NCBI RefSeq assembly: GCF_048128805.1 | Contig: NC_136010.1 | Location: 15,293,980-15,357,979, forward strand | Length of the DNA: 64,000 nt | Reading direction: 5' to 3' | Origin: Centroberyx gerrardi | Taxonomy: Eukaryota; Chordata; Actinopteri; Beryciformes; Berycidae | In this document: positions 50,101 to 59,945 of the stretch, in pieces | Position numbering within the stretch: position 1 is the stretch's first letter | How the letters are laid out: each line of letters begins with the position of its first letter | The notes under the pieces: generated by a model | Told to the model about the DNA's origin: nothing | The model's input: the letters and a program-made list of their open reading frames with translations, nothing else | Database searches by the model: none | Made by a program: the position numbers and the translations under genes

Positions 50101-53100
50101 AGTTCTGAGGCTCCAGGGTGAGCACCTTCACACAGGTTCCCGGCTTATTGGACACTATCCGGTACGGGGGAGAGTAGAAAGGGAGACAGGCGTCACTCAT
50201 GAGAAAAAAGAGCAAATCTGAGCTCCAGAACACTGTCAAGAGCTTCATGAGGCAGAAGCTCTCAATAATACATACAAGAGAATTCCCTCTGCACCAGAGC
50301 GAGGGGGGAATGGGGGCGCAGTTGTGAAAAAAGCGAACACTATTTTGAGGTTATCTGAAAAGGCTCTCCGTTTTTTTTTCATAATGGCTGTGGATGTGGA
50401 TTTCCACTGTAAACATGAACAAGAGGACGTCCTTACCAAATCCATACCCCTGTTTATATTTAATCTCCAGCTCATCTATGAGATCTCCCATCTTGCACTG
50501 TTTAGCAAGTCGCCTGCAGTCCTCCACCAGGCTTACATCGATGTCCATACGTCCTGCAGGCATGAAGGTGAGAAAATGAAACACAAAGGAAAGTTAAATG
50601 ATTGCATTCAATTCTTCTAATTCATTATTTTAATAAGGGGACACCTTATCAAATCTAAATTTTCCACATTGGAAATAAGTTTTGGAAACTTTATGTGTTA
50701 TCCTCGATAAATTAATGCATGACTGATGGCTGTGCATTATTCAATAATAATAATAATAATAATACAAATACAAAGAAAATACCACAAACACACTGGAAAA
50801 TAGTTTCCCTAACTGGCTTGTTTGCATTCCTTTTTAAATCCGAAGGGTACAATTAGCTGCAGCTTGAGGCTAATTGCAGCCATTTTCAGACAGATTTTCA
50901 CTGTTGAAAATAACTGGAGTCCGACTGGGAGTGCTGTGCCAAATCACTCTTGAAGAAAAATAACACCAAACTTCAAGGCATCCACATCTTAGCTGTTTAG
51001 TTTATTTAGAAGACATGGTTTGGCATCAGTTTTAGAAGTAGTAGTAATAGTACTGATAAGTATAGATTCAATTTTACTAGGGAAGTCTGAAAACAGAATG
51101 ACCAAAATGTTAGGCAAAATAACTGCAGCTCTAACACACGCCCACCTGTATAGAAATACTGCAGGATGGCTCCAAAGGCCGCAGGGTTTATCTGAAATCA
51201 AAACAGCTTTTATCCGTATGGACACAATATGCTCCTGTATTCACTATGGCAATCTAACGACAATGCAAACAACAAATTACAGAGCTAATGCAGGCTAGTA
51301 AGGCATTAAACAAACAGAATGCAACTTGACTTTTGCTGCAGCAGCACCTACCAAAGGGTGTTTGAGGGTGATCAGGTTCTTGCCTTCCCACTTGGTCTCG
51401 AACATGGCATTGAAGTACTCCGAGCGAGCGCTGAGGACGCAGCGGTGACCCGGATACGTCTCTCCGTGAACCAGGAACTTGACGTCACTGTGCTGACCCT
51501 GCTCAAGTAACCTAACACATCACAAGTACACAAAACTGTATGGATTAGATGGTGGTGTGCAGGTGGCTCAGCTGGTGGGTGCAGATACAAAATGCTCACA
51601 AATACACAGGTTCTGTATTGTATGCTATTGTATTTCTCTCTACTCATATACCTGTTTCTCTTCACTGAAAACTATTAAAACAGTTGAGGAGAATGAACTG
51701 CTTCGTCTCCTTAAATTAAATGGCATGGGATGGAGCAAAATCATCTTTCACCATACAGGAAAGATGCTTAAGTATCAGCAAATAAGCACTTCACACTGGA
51801 GCTTGACCCTCACATGTGCAGAAAGTAGTCAAAGTAGTCCCGCTGCATGGTTTGGGCGCTGATGCACTTGTAATCTTTGAGCAGGCGTCGCACGGAGTCG
51901 CTCAGGGAGCCGTACATACACCTCTCCGCATCAAACGTGTTGGCTTCACACTTGGCACCTGAAAGGAAAGCAAAGAAAAACATGAGGGCCAAAGTACAGT
52001 GCGATACGGTACGTTTCAATGGAATTTCAAGGCCCACTATGTGAACAAAGGTAAGTTTACATCTGTTTTGACTAGATGTACCTGTAGGCTACTTTTTGTT
52101 TACATTACTTGACGAACAACTTCAATAAAAAATTCCAGCCTTACCACTAGTCAACAAGTACTGGACCAGCTCCTCGTGGCCACAGAGGCAAGCATAATAC
52201 CTGGGGAACAAAAGTGTTCACATTTCAAGCAGGGCTGGGCAATAATTCAATATTATCGTTTATCATCTTTCAATGGAATCATATCGTTATGTTCTGTTGT
52301 CTAAATTAATGATAAAGAGCAACTACTCATTAAAATCTCTCACAAAATGAGATCTCAAACAAATTAGGAGATATTATTTGAAATTGAAGAGTTTTATCGT
52401 ACTTTCCATGTTAGCAGATATCGTTATATGTGGATATAGAAATAATTTCTTAGGATTATCGTGATATTATTTTTGTCCATATCGCCCAGCCCTAACCTCA
52501 AGTGATCAGGATAATCATGCTGTGTAGGCCAGATAATTAGGCTAATTGCCCATACTGTACTTACAATGGGGTGCTGTCCCATTTATCTCTTAAATTGACG
52601 TCCACGTCTCTTTGTTCAACAAGGTATCTTAGGAGAAAGAAAACAAAATAGTAGTTGTGGTGATGTGTAGTGGCAAAGGAAAATCAATGGGCTAATTATG
52701 AAGTCCAGATGGTGATCACCAAAAGGTGAGTCACACTAAACATTTTCTTTTCAACTTTAAAAGTGGGTAAATGCTTCCAAAGGAGCAGGAAGGAAGAAAT
52801 AGGAGAAGGAAGAAATACATTTAACATATACTTCAGAATGTGTTTAGGAAAAAATACATTTTACATATACTTTAGGATATGCTGAGAGATACGTTTCAAA
52901 ATCTACAAAAACTGGCCAAAAATATACATGCATTTGACATTAATTTTAAATACCGTTACATTTATTATATTGAATATGAACTCCAGCGTACATATATAGT
53001 CTCCAATATATTTGGAGTGAATGCCATCTATACAAATACATTTTGGCCAGTTTTTGTAGATTTTGAAACATATTTCTCAGCATACTGTATATGTGAATTG

Positions 53101-53682
53101 TATTTTTTACAGTATGGGGCAGCATTACATTACACCTAGTAACTGCATTCTTTAGGCGCATTATCTTTTATTAGTAATTAGGCTACAGATTCCAAACTGT
53201 CCCAGGTCAGAGGGCGTGTCTTGCACCAGTCAACATTGTACACTGGCTAGCTGTAATTCCTCGCATGCCTTGCTGTCAGGTATCCAACCTAACAGCTAGA
53301 AGCGAGGAGGAAGTCGACCTACAAACGTTAGCTAAAGTTACCAGCTGGACCATCTAAGTTAATGTTGCATGCAAAACATGGCTTTCTCTAGCTGATTTAT
53401 CTTACCTAGTTCTGGTTATTCGCCCGATAAGGTACAGTTAGCTTTAGCTGCAACATATTTGCAGTGCAGACAAGGCCAAGTTTTGTAGCCTAATGTTTTG
53501 ACTGTTACGCGCTGACAGTTGGAGCAAAGCAGAAGCTAGCAACGCTACATAGCAACACGCAGGGAAGTTAGTATTGCACAAAGATGAGGACAACCGATTT
53601 GTCATCACGTCAACTTAGCTGTTTACCTGACTCTACAAATGTCACCCTTTTTGCAACTTGTAAACAAATCGTAAGCATCCAT
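47150..53682 (-). CDS. abtb1: Ankyrin repeat and BTB/POZ domain protein 1
   Basis: BTB adaptor (BPOZ family), linked in mammals to PTEN-dependent growth control and to protein degradation through cullin-type complexes. Coding exons in transcript order: 53682-53627, 52627-52565, 52200-52145, 51958-51814, 51511-51352, 51191-51146, 50553-50437, 50154-50042, 49878-49780, 49674-49507, 48214-48014, 47356-47150. They total 1,431 bases, 476 residues plus TGA, near the human 478. The ankyrin region shows KWDSTPLYYACLCGHEELVQYLL. BTB1 starts at HSDVKFLVHGE and BTB2 at YPDICFRVDGFNFMCHKAFF. A helical C-terminus contains ETDSIPLVDDIRYHIASNVQ and ends SIDLEC. All phases agree. The start ATG opens MDAYDLFTSCKKGD, as in orthologues. 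Confidence 0.95.
50743..50763. repeat. AAT trinucleotide repeat
   Basis: Seven consecutive AAT/ATA units in an ABTB1 intron. Confidence 0.85.
52230..52494. mobile_element. Non-autonomous hAT-like MITE in an ABTB1 intron
   Basis: Terminal inverted repeats CAGGGCTGGGC and GCCCAGCCCTA bound about 265 bases of AT-rich DNA with repeated ATCGT/ATATCG words and no coding capacity. The GGGCTGGGCGATAT-type end is a familiar signature of vertebrate hAT-type MITEs. Flanking octamers ATTTCAAG (52222-52229) and ACCTCAAG (52495-52502) agree at 6 of 8 positions, compatible with a decayed 8-bp target duplication. Confidence 0.7.
52863..53094. mobile_element. Foldback element in an ABTB1 intron
   Basis: Two inverted arms of over 50 bases surround a roughly 120-base AT-rich centre. 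Positions 52893-52921 and 53041-53069 are exact reverse complements over 29 bases (core words CTACAAAAACTGGCC / GGCCAGTTTTTGTAG). Outward, GCTGAGA and ACATATAC continue the arms with mismatches. A partial direct copy of the outer end lies at about 52814-52850. No transposase remains. Confidence 0.75.
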
Positions 53683-53699
53683 GATCTCCGCGGTGTTTT

Positions 53700-54711
53700 C
53701 GGTCCTCTGTGATGCATTGAGCCGGCCTGTCTTCTGGACAGGAGAGTGTGATTTCTGAGAGTAAGTTCTGTGTTTCTTCAGTCCGCGTAGGGAAAGTTGT
53801 TCACTATCAGCTTCGGCAGTGTTGACAAGTTATCGGATCCTCAATGTTTTGGTCGCGGATCCCAGGTAGTCATGTGACTGAAGAGGAGGGGCCAAAAACG
53901 CCTCTGTTATGCTGTCTTCATGTACTGACGAAAATGTCGTAACTACGGCAATCAAGTGGAAAGAAATAAGCCGTGTCAACAACGGATGGTAAAGAGATGT
54001 TTTATGAAACTTGCCTGATGCATCTTGTCTTCTTTTCACTATGCTCATGTGCCGCTTCATTTATAAATCGAAACACAGCCACCAAACACTTCGTTTGCTA
54101 CGGGCTCCAATTTGCTGTTATTCCCAACCAAAAGGCACTTGAATGTGCAACACGTATTTACGACCAATGAATATGGAAGTCGTAGTTTACGAGGAGAGGA
54201 GCACGTGAAGGCAGCAACGTATCAGCGAAGAGAGGCAACCCAACGTACATCAACAGAAAATGTCAGTAAAGCATCATGTTGTATGTTATCAATACATTTG
54301 CTTGTAAGTCACCTCTGATTTACTTGATATATCTGTTGTGCTACACTGGTTCTAGCTCGACAGCACATATGGTGAATCTTCCGTATGGAAACATCTTCTT
54401 GTTTAAAATGTTTATAACTTAAACCAAGCCAAGATTATATGTCGTCTCCAATTCACTAGTAATCGAGCAGCTCCAGGTTTTGTCTCTTGATGTAATTACA
54501 GGTGAAAGCACTTTAAAATGTCTCAGAATCAGACCGCTCCACGTCAGTTTGATTAATATGAGGACCGAACATGCTGAATCATATCAAAGTTATTTACTGG
54601 CCTGTTTCCTCATGAAACCCAAAGGGAATTAGCTGCAGTTTGAGGCCAGCTGTGGCCCTTGGTTTGGTTAGTGAAGAAAAATAACAGACCATAATTCAAA
54701 ATGTCAAGGTA
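53700..54711. other. Intergenic region: ABTB1 promoter side to nuclease gene tail
   Basis: The left part upstream of the ABTB1 ATG is richer in CpG (CCGCGG, GGTCGCGGATC) and is the likely promoter. The rest, to about 54.7 kb, is AT-rich without recognised genes. Confidence 0.5.
53869..53878. promoter_or_regulatory. Candidate E-box (M-box/CLEAR-like) upstream of ABTB1
   Basis: GTCATGTGAC is a perfect palindrome apart from its centre and matches MiT/TFE-type E-boxes. It lies 187 bases upstream of the ABTB1 ATG, where a promoter is expected. Function is inference from motif and position only. Confidence 0.3.
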
Positions 54712-54717
54712 TTTATT
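54712..54717 (-). terminator. Candidate polyadenylation signal of the DNase I-like gene
   Basis: AATAAA on the - strand, 0.5 kb beyond the stop at 55218. Its position supports 55218-55354 as a terminal exon of a - strand transcript. Confidence 0.45.
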
Positions 54718-55217
54718 CATATTTATCCATGATTATATATATTTAATTATTTTGTTTCTTTAGTGCAAATGGATTGACCCAAACCCTCTCAGCGGGAAAC
54801 CATGAAAGATCAGTTCAGTATATTTTTTAAATAATTTTTGTTTCTACAGAACACAGTGCCAGTGTAAGTGATTCAGTGCAGCATGGGAAAATATTTGACA
54901 AGCACATTGTATAATTAGCAAAACAATGAACAAGGCATAATAAACAAATTATCAACATTTTCTACACTAGTAGTCTACTATTACAAGTGATTCTACCTTA
55001 CAATGAATATTTGGTTGGCTGGTCAACATGTGGTCCTGAAGAGTGTAGGCTGTTGAAAAAAGCTAATTTCACCACTAGATGTCGCCAATATCTAAAAAGT
55101 GATTAAATGGAAACTAGATGGAACTTGGACTGTAGATTCTAATTTATACAAAAGTAATGAAATCACACAGAAACCAGAGCAGGGAGCAAGACAAGAAACT
55201 CAGCAATTTCGGATCTT

Positions 55218-55354
55218 CTAATTATTCGTGCAGTTGAGCGTAGCGAGCTTTTGTTTTAACAAGCAGATCTGGAGCAGAAGTTTCTCCCGTTCCAGCAGGA
55301 GGTTTTCCTTCGTCAGTTTCAGCACATCAATCTGCAAGCTCTCTTGCAGACTCA
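55218..55354 (-). other. Terminal nuclease exon encoding a leucine-zipper-like tail
   Basis: Acceptor TTCACTCAG at 55355 onward. The exon enters in phase 1, exactly matching the donor at 56066 (AAAG/GTAAAG), and gives 44 residues and TAG. The reading contains five leucines spaced seven apart, beginning at DVL and continuing through KENL, EREKL, QICLL and LATL, with charged residues between: an amphipathic coiled coil. Mammalian DNase1L3 instead has a short basic tail. The exon could alternatively belong to another transcript; the in-frame splice and the downstream AATAAA favour the nuclease. Confidence 0.6.
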
Positions 55355-55362
55355 CTGAGTGA

Positions 55363-55450
<88 letters not shown>

Positions 55451-58400
55451 AATATGTAATTTAACAAATAAGTAATAACTGTTAATCTCAGTAGTGGAAC
55501 AAATACTTATCTTTTCACTCAAATCGAAGTCCTTTTTCGTCAATTAAATTAAGCACTTGTCTAGAAAATTACTCAAGGCAATTCTGCAGTGAAAGTGTTT
55601 CAGATTTCAACCATGTTCCAAAACAGTAACTAGAGTATCTGTAATTATTAACTCTCCACCTCTGATTGATCTCAATTGTTGGTATAGTGATGATGTTCTA
55701 TTTTAGGAACTAGTGCAATATTCACATCACACCACTAAGGCAACATGGGTTGATAACAAAAATGGAAAGTTGTATTGTAAGTAAGTAGCACTGGATTGTG
55801 TGCTTTGGAAAAATAAGGACCTTTATCATAGAAATGCTCGGGTTGGGCTGTTTAAACGGATTCACAAGAAACACTCCCCGATTGTAAGCATTCCTTCTCA
55901 GCAGTGACTCCCATCACAGAGGCGTTGTTGCATTATAAATTACCCGTCAGACACTTTGAGAAGTCACAACAGGAGTATGCAAGCTCCTGCCTGTCAACCC
56001 TCCACGCTCCATGTCCTATCATTAAGGTTCAGTGCTGTTTAATAAATTACAGTCTTGTTCTTTACCTTTGACAGGCCTGTCATCTGCTGCAGGTGGAGAT
56101 TGACCAAAGCCAGTTCCGTGACCTCTCTGAATCGTCCAGGAAGGAGAGGAGCGACGTAATTCCACCTCGACAGGATAGTGATCGCTCACTCTTAGGGCCT
56201 GAGGGAGTGTGAACACAGTAAATGAGGAATATCCCCCAAAAAATAGGCCAGTGTAAAAGCCATACGTATGTGCATTAATGTGCGTAATTTGATTATGAAT
56301 ATACTTGCGTCCAGAAACTCACCATTTCCTCTGTCATAGAAAACTCTTTATGGAAATTGAATGGCTTGGCTGAGTCTGGCACAATGGCGGCAAGCATGTC
56401 TTGTCCGTACACAACAATCCTGTGTGAGGGCAACATATGTTTTGAGCACGTTAGTGAAATGTAATGACGGTGTGTTCACTTTCTTCCTGAGGACAGTTTG
56501 TGCTTTCACAAAACTCTTGAAAAACATCTTTATGTCACTTATGTTGAAGAGCGATGTTCACATGCCTGTCGTAGGTGTGTTCATTCGCTGGGTTTGAAGT
56601 GGTGTCCACATCATCACCAATCAGCCAGTGGAAATTCTTGTCGCTCCGGATACGGATCTCCTTCAGTCCCTCATCTGAGACGTACGCCCCGTCTGCGTTG
56701 AAGTCCCCCAAGATCATTATGTTCTAAAAGAGATAGGAGATTGCCATATTAGTTATCTGCGTTTAAAAAAAGTTTCAAAATCCCTTTACAATAACTGCAA
56801 CTCCAACAGAAGCAGGGGCAAGATGATATACTAGCAATGTGGAGTCAATCATCAAGTGTACAAATGCACAGAAAGGTTACTATCACATCACTAGTGGCCA
56901 TGTAGCAACATTATTTGATGAAATTTTGTAGGACAGAATAGTTGTCACCCCAGTTTCGACCCCAGAAAGAGATTATAAAATAGAAGTAAGGCATTTGGTT
57001 TTAACTCTGTTCTTAAACCTTATCATGAACTCACCCACTCTGTATTTTCATAATTCAGGTGGGACCATGATGCTAAAGTACTGCAGTAGAGTGATGCAAC
57101 TCACATCCGTTTTCCATTTGTCTTTAACTGCCAGGAAGACCTCATAGAGCTCATCCAGCTCTTTCTCTGTGTCCCGTGGTGTGGTGTGGACCGGGATCAG
57201 GACTACATCCTTCAGCACTGCAACAGAACAATCCTTTAGATGTGTGTTTTACTTCACAGTGCCACCATCTCTACTAAAATGCCCTTGTGTCCCCATGTTG
57301 TGCGGACCAAGTATGGAAGTAACTAATTACATTTACTTACATTATTGTAATTGTGTAGCTTTTTTGTGTACTTGTACTTGTATTTTGCGGTAATTTCTGT
57401 CAGTAATTTTACTTTTACTTGTACATTTTTACTGAAGTAGCCTACTGTACTTCATTACATTTTAAATCACATCCATTACATTTTGTGGCTCAACATAAAC
57501 AACAGAAACTGGACCAATGTAAATTGATAAATTGTGGAGACATTCAGAGTGAGAAGAGTGACCTGGCTTTACTTTGTTTGTGCACTTTATTTTGTAATTT
57601 CCAATTACAAGAATCTAGTTTGAACTCTCTCCATCCTTTTAGAATTCCACAGGAAATATCACATCTAACATCGCTCTCTTTTCTAAAAAGTAACTCAGTA
57701 ACTGTTACTCTGACTACATTTTTAAACAAGCTACTTTTTACTTTTACTTCAGCAGATTGTTACACCAGTACTTTTACTTGAGCAAAGTAACAATATTTGT
57801 ACTTGAGCAGGACACTCTAGTTCTCTTTCACCACTCTCATCGCTGCGTTTGACTAAACTTGATAAACCTGCCCATGCACCTTTGTCTGCATCGCATGTTG
57901 AACCATATCAGACTCAGGAAACCATGAAAAACAAGTCCATAAATAGACACAGCTCAGGCATTCCAAACACTTTATAATTACAACATTCTCATTATAACGT
58001 CTTCAGCAATCAACCAAGAATCAAAACAACAAACCGCATGAGGCAAACATAAAGGAACAGCTTGATATCCGTGACACCCTGCTATTTCTTAATATTTGCT
58101 TCAGGTATAGCTTTGGATTTGAGCCCTGTGCTCTGGGAAAGCAGAGACCGACCTGTGTTGTGTGGTTTGAAGCGCAGACTGTAAGGCTCTCTGGAAAAAG
58201 CATCCAAGTCATTCACCTGGTTGTCTTCATATTGATAGCAGTCAATCAGGTCGACCAGATCATCCCTTCCAATAGGACAAGAATGGCTTTTAGTGTAACT
58301 TTGCAATTGTGTGATGCTAATACTCCCTACATGTGACAGTCGTGGTATAAAAAGTATTTTTGAAGGGACCAGGTTAGAAAAGTATAGCAATCTGGTAACA

Positions 58401-59684
58401 TAATTTGACTTCACCTGTAGAGAAATAAGAACTGTTCCTTGTATCTGTTCCTTCCCAGGCGGATACTGAGCTTCAGAGTGTAGTGGTGTATTGTGTTGGC
58501 TCTGTGAGGAACAGGACAGCAAAACAAGGCATGTATAATGTATAATAATAACCAAGGATACATCAAGAATCTGGGTTTTATTAGATGAGAAACAGTGGGA
58601 CTCATCACCTATTCAGTTCGTTCAATAACAAGTTAACGGAAGCTCCGCTCACATCCACCACCTCCAGAATCACTATAATGTCGTATCGAGACACAATCTA
58701 CAAATCACAAAACAAGACAGCACTCAGTACAGCAGAAGACCGAGGTTTGAACCGGGAAAGACTAAAGGGAAAACACAAATGTTAGGCTTTAGATTAGTGT
58801 GTGACATTCAGGCTTTTGTTCGTCTGAAGCTGCGACAGCTTTAACCGTCTGCTTCAACAAAGACACAGAGCTACATAACAACCAAGGAACATCCTGTATG
58901 CTATGCACATTACCACATTTTCCTTGGTCAAGATAGAGTCACTCCTTGGCTGCTTCCCAAAAATTACATCAATCAATATCAATCAGTCATACAGCCCCAC
59001 AGCTAAACGCCTGTAATTAGATTTTCTCATTATTTGTGGAATAAATCATGTAATACGTTCCCCTCTGTTGACTCTGTGCATAAGGACTGTAATCTATCTG
59101 AGATCTGTGCAATATATTTTACTGAGGCCCAGGGTTTCCCCTGCCTATTAAACTAGTGACATTTTTTTTCTTCACAAAAAAGGAATATATGATTCAGACA
59201 CTGTGATGCTTATTGCTTTCTGCAAAGCTTCTATATCAGCTCCAATCTTGTGTTTTTGATCCGTAGGTCTGATCCAGTAGGCTTATCTTTAGTCCTACGT
59301 TTGTAACATCCACCCCCCCCATCTTTAGTCCTACGTTTGTAACATCCCCCCCCCCCATCTTTAGTCCTACGTTTGTAACATCCCCCCCCCCATCTTTAGT
59401 CCTACGTTTGTAACATCCCCCCCCATCTTTAGTCCTACGTTTGTAACATCCCCCCCCCCATCTTTAGTCCTACGTTTGTAACATCCCCCCCCCCCCCCTC
59501 CCATCTTTAGTCCTACGTTTGTAACATTCCCCCCCCACACACACACAAACATAAACACACGGGGGAACGTCATTGCAGTGTAACGTGTGAGTGTGTGTTT
59601 TACCTTGACCAGTGTTGAAAGGACATTTGGATCTGAAACCTTAGTCAGTCCAAACCTCTGTACATTGAACGATGCAATCTTCAT
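55218..59684 (-). CDS. DNase I-family endonuclease (DNase1-like 3/4 type)
   Basis: Ca2+/Mg2+-dependent DNase I fold. Coding exons in transcript order: 59684-59604, 58697-58609, 58501-58415, 58265-58153, 57217-57105, 56723-56566, 56419-56323, 56198-56066, 55354-55218; 1,008 bases, 335 residues. Catalytic and metal residues align with DNase I numbering: N7, E39, E79 (in YKEQF), H134 (IPVHTTP), D168 and N170 (GDFNA), D213 (TYDR), D252-H253 (SDHYPV). The ATG opens MKIASFNVQRFG, the mature N-terminus of secreted relatives, so there is no signal peptide. Cys173 is replaced by Gly, and the Cys209 equivalent by His. The 56566 donor is GC rather than GT. If the 56066 donor is skipped, reading ends at 56022 after 304 residues. 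Most similar to fish DNase1-like 4 or DNase1L3; symbol not assigned. Confidence 0.85.
55366..55447. repeat. CA microsatellite, longest in the window
   Basis: About 40 CA units with almost no interruption. On the transcribed strand of the nuclease gene it is a GT run ending about 11 bases before the acceptor of the last exon. Confidence 0.95.
55490..55675. repeat. Decayed teleost interspersed repeat
   Basis: Begins AGTAGTGGAACAAATACTTA and ends TAACTCTCCACCTCTG, resembling the abundant fish elements that start GTGGAAnnAGTACT and end CCACCTCTG. No coding capacity. Boundaries are approximate and the family was not determined. Confidence 0.45.
57310..57830. repeat. Decayed teleost repeat rich in TTACTTTTACTT words
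   Basis: The nuclease intron is dense with GTAACTAATTACATTTACTT, TTACTTTTACTTGTACATTT and ACTTTTACTTGAGCAAAGTA, as in the common fish element with the GTAACTAAGTACATTTACTC motif. About 0.5 kb with a less similar centre (about 57480-57660). Non-coding; boundaries by eye. Confidence 0.5.
58698..59284. other. Nuclease intron left of the minisatellite
   Basis: Unique AT-rich intronic sequence between the second coding exon and the minisatellite. Nothing else was recognised. Confidence 0.5.
59285..59536. repeat. Minisatellite, seven copies of a 33-43-base unit
   Basis: Each unit starts ATCTTTAGTCCTACGTTTGT, continues AACATC and ends in a poly-C run of variable length. Copies start near 59285, 59321, 59357, 59391, 59424, 59460 and 59503. 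The non-C part is identical in almost all copies, and length differences come from the C run. It lies in the intron just downstream of the first coding nuclease exon and adjoins a short CA tract. Confidence 0.93.
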
Positions 59685-59860
59685 AATATCTGACAAGAAA
59701 AACCTATTAAGGGCTGGGGAGTTTCAGAGACATGTAGAATTTTCGAAAACACATTAACGTTATTCAATATTGTTTTTAATATACATGACAATACAGACAC
59801 ACACACGTGCAAGCACACCATAGTCTCCCTCTCCTCCTCATTTTCCTCCTCCTTACTCAC

Positions 59861-59945
59861 CTATTACGGTGTATGATGCGTGAAGAAGACTGAACAGCTA
59901 CAGTAGCATGCGGCCATAAAAGACACAAGAATCAACCTCCAACCT
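59861..59945 (-). other. Probable 5' non-coding exon of the DNase I-like gene
   Basis: Reading the - strand, CACCGTAATAG is followed by donor GTGAGTAAGG (59860 downward). Joined to the acceptor at 59690-59691 (GTCAG/ATATT-ATG), it gives a leader with an in-frame TAG upstream and no in-frame ATG, which fixes the start at 59684. It contains a 17-codon upstream ORF beginning at ATGGCCGCATGC and ending TAA. The right boundary is arbitrary; no TATA box was assigned. Confidence 0.5.

Noticed and set aside
55218-55543. Long cysteine/valine-repeat frames over CA/GT microsatellites here and elsewhere
   Set aside because: Dinucleotide repeats read open in every frame; translations such as CVCVCV or THTHTH are not proteins.
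56022-56198. Ending the nuclease at the stop at 56022-56024
   Set aside because: Possible (304 residues), but a good donor precedes it, a phase-matched exon follows with an AATAAA beyond, and no AATAAA was seen just after 56022. Kept only as an alternative.
59285-59536. Possible CRISPR array
   Set aside because: Units are nearly identical from end to end with only poly-C length variation and no unique spacers, in a vertebrate intron: a minisatellite.
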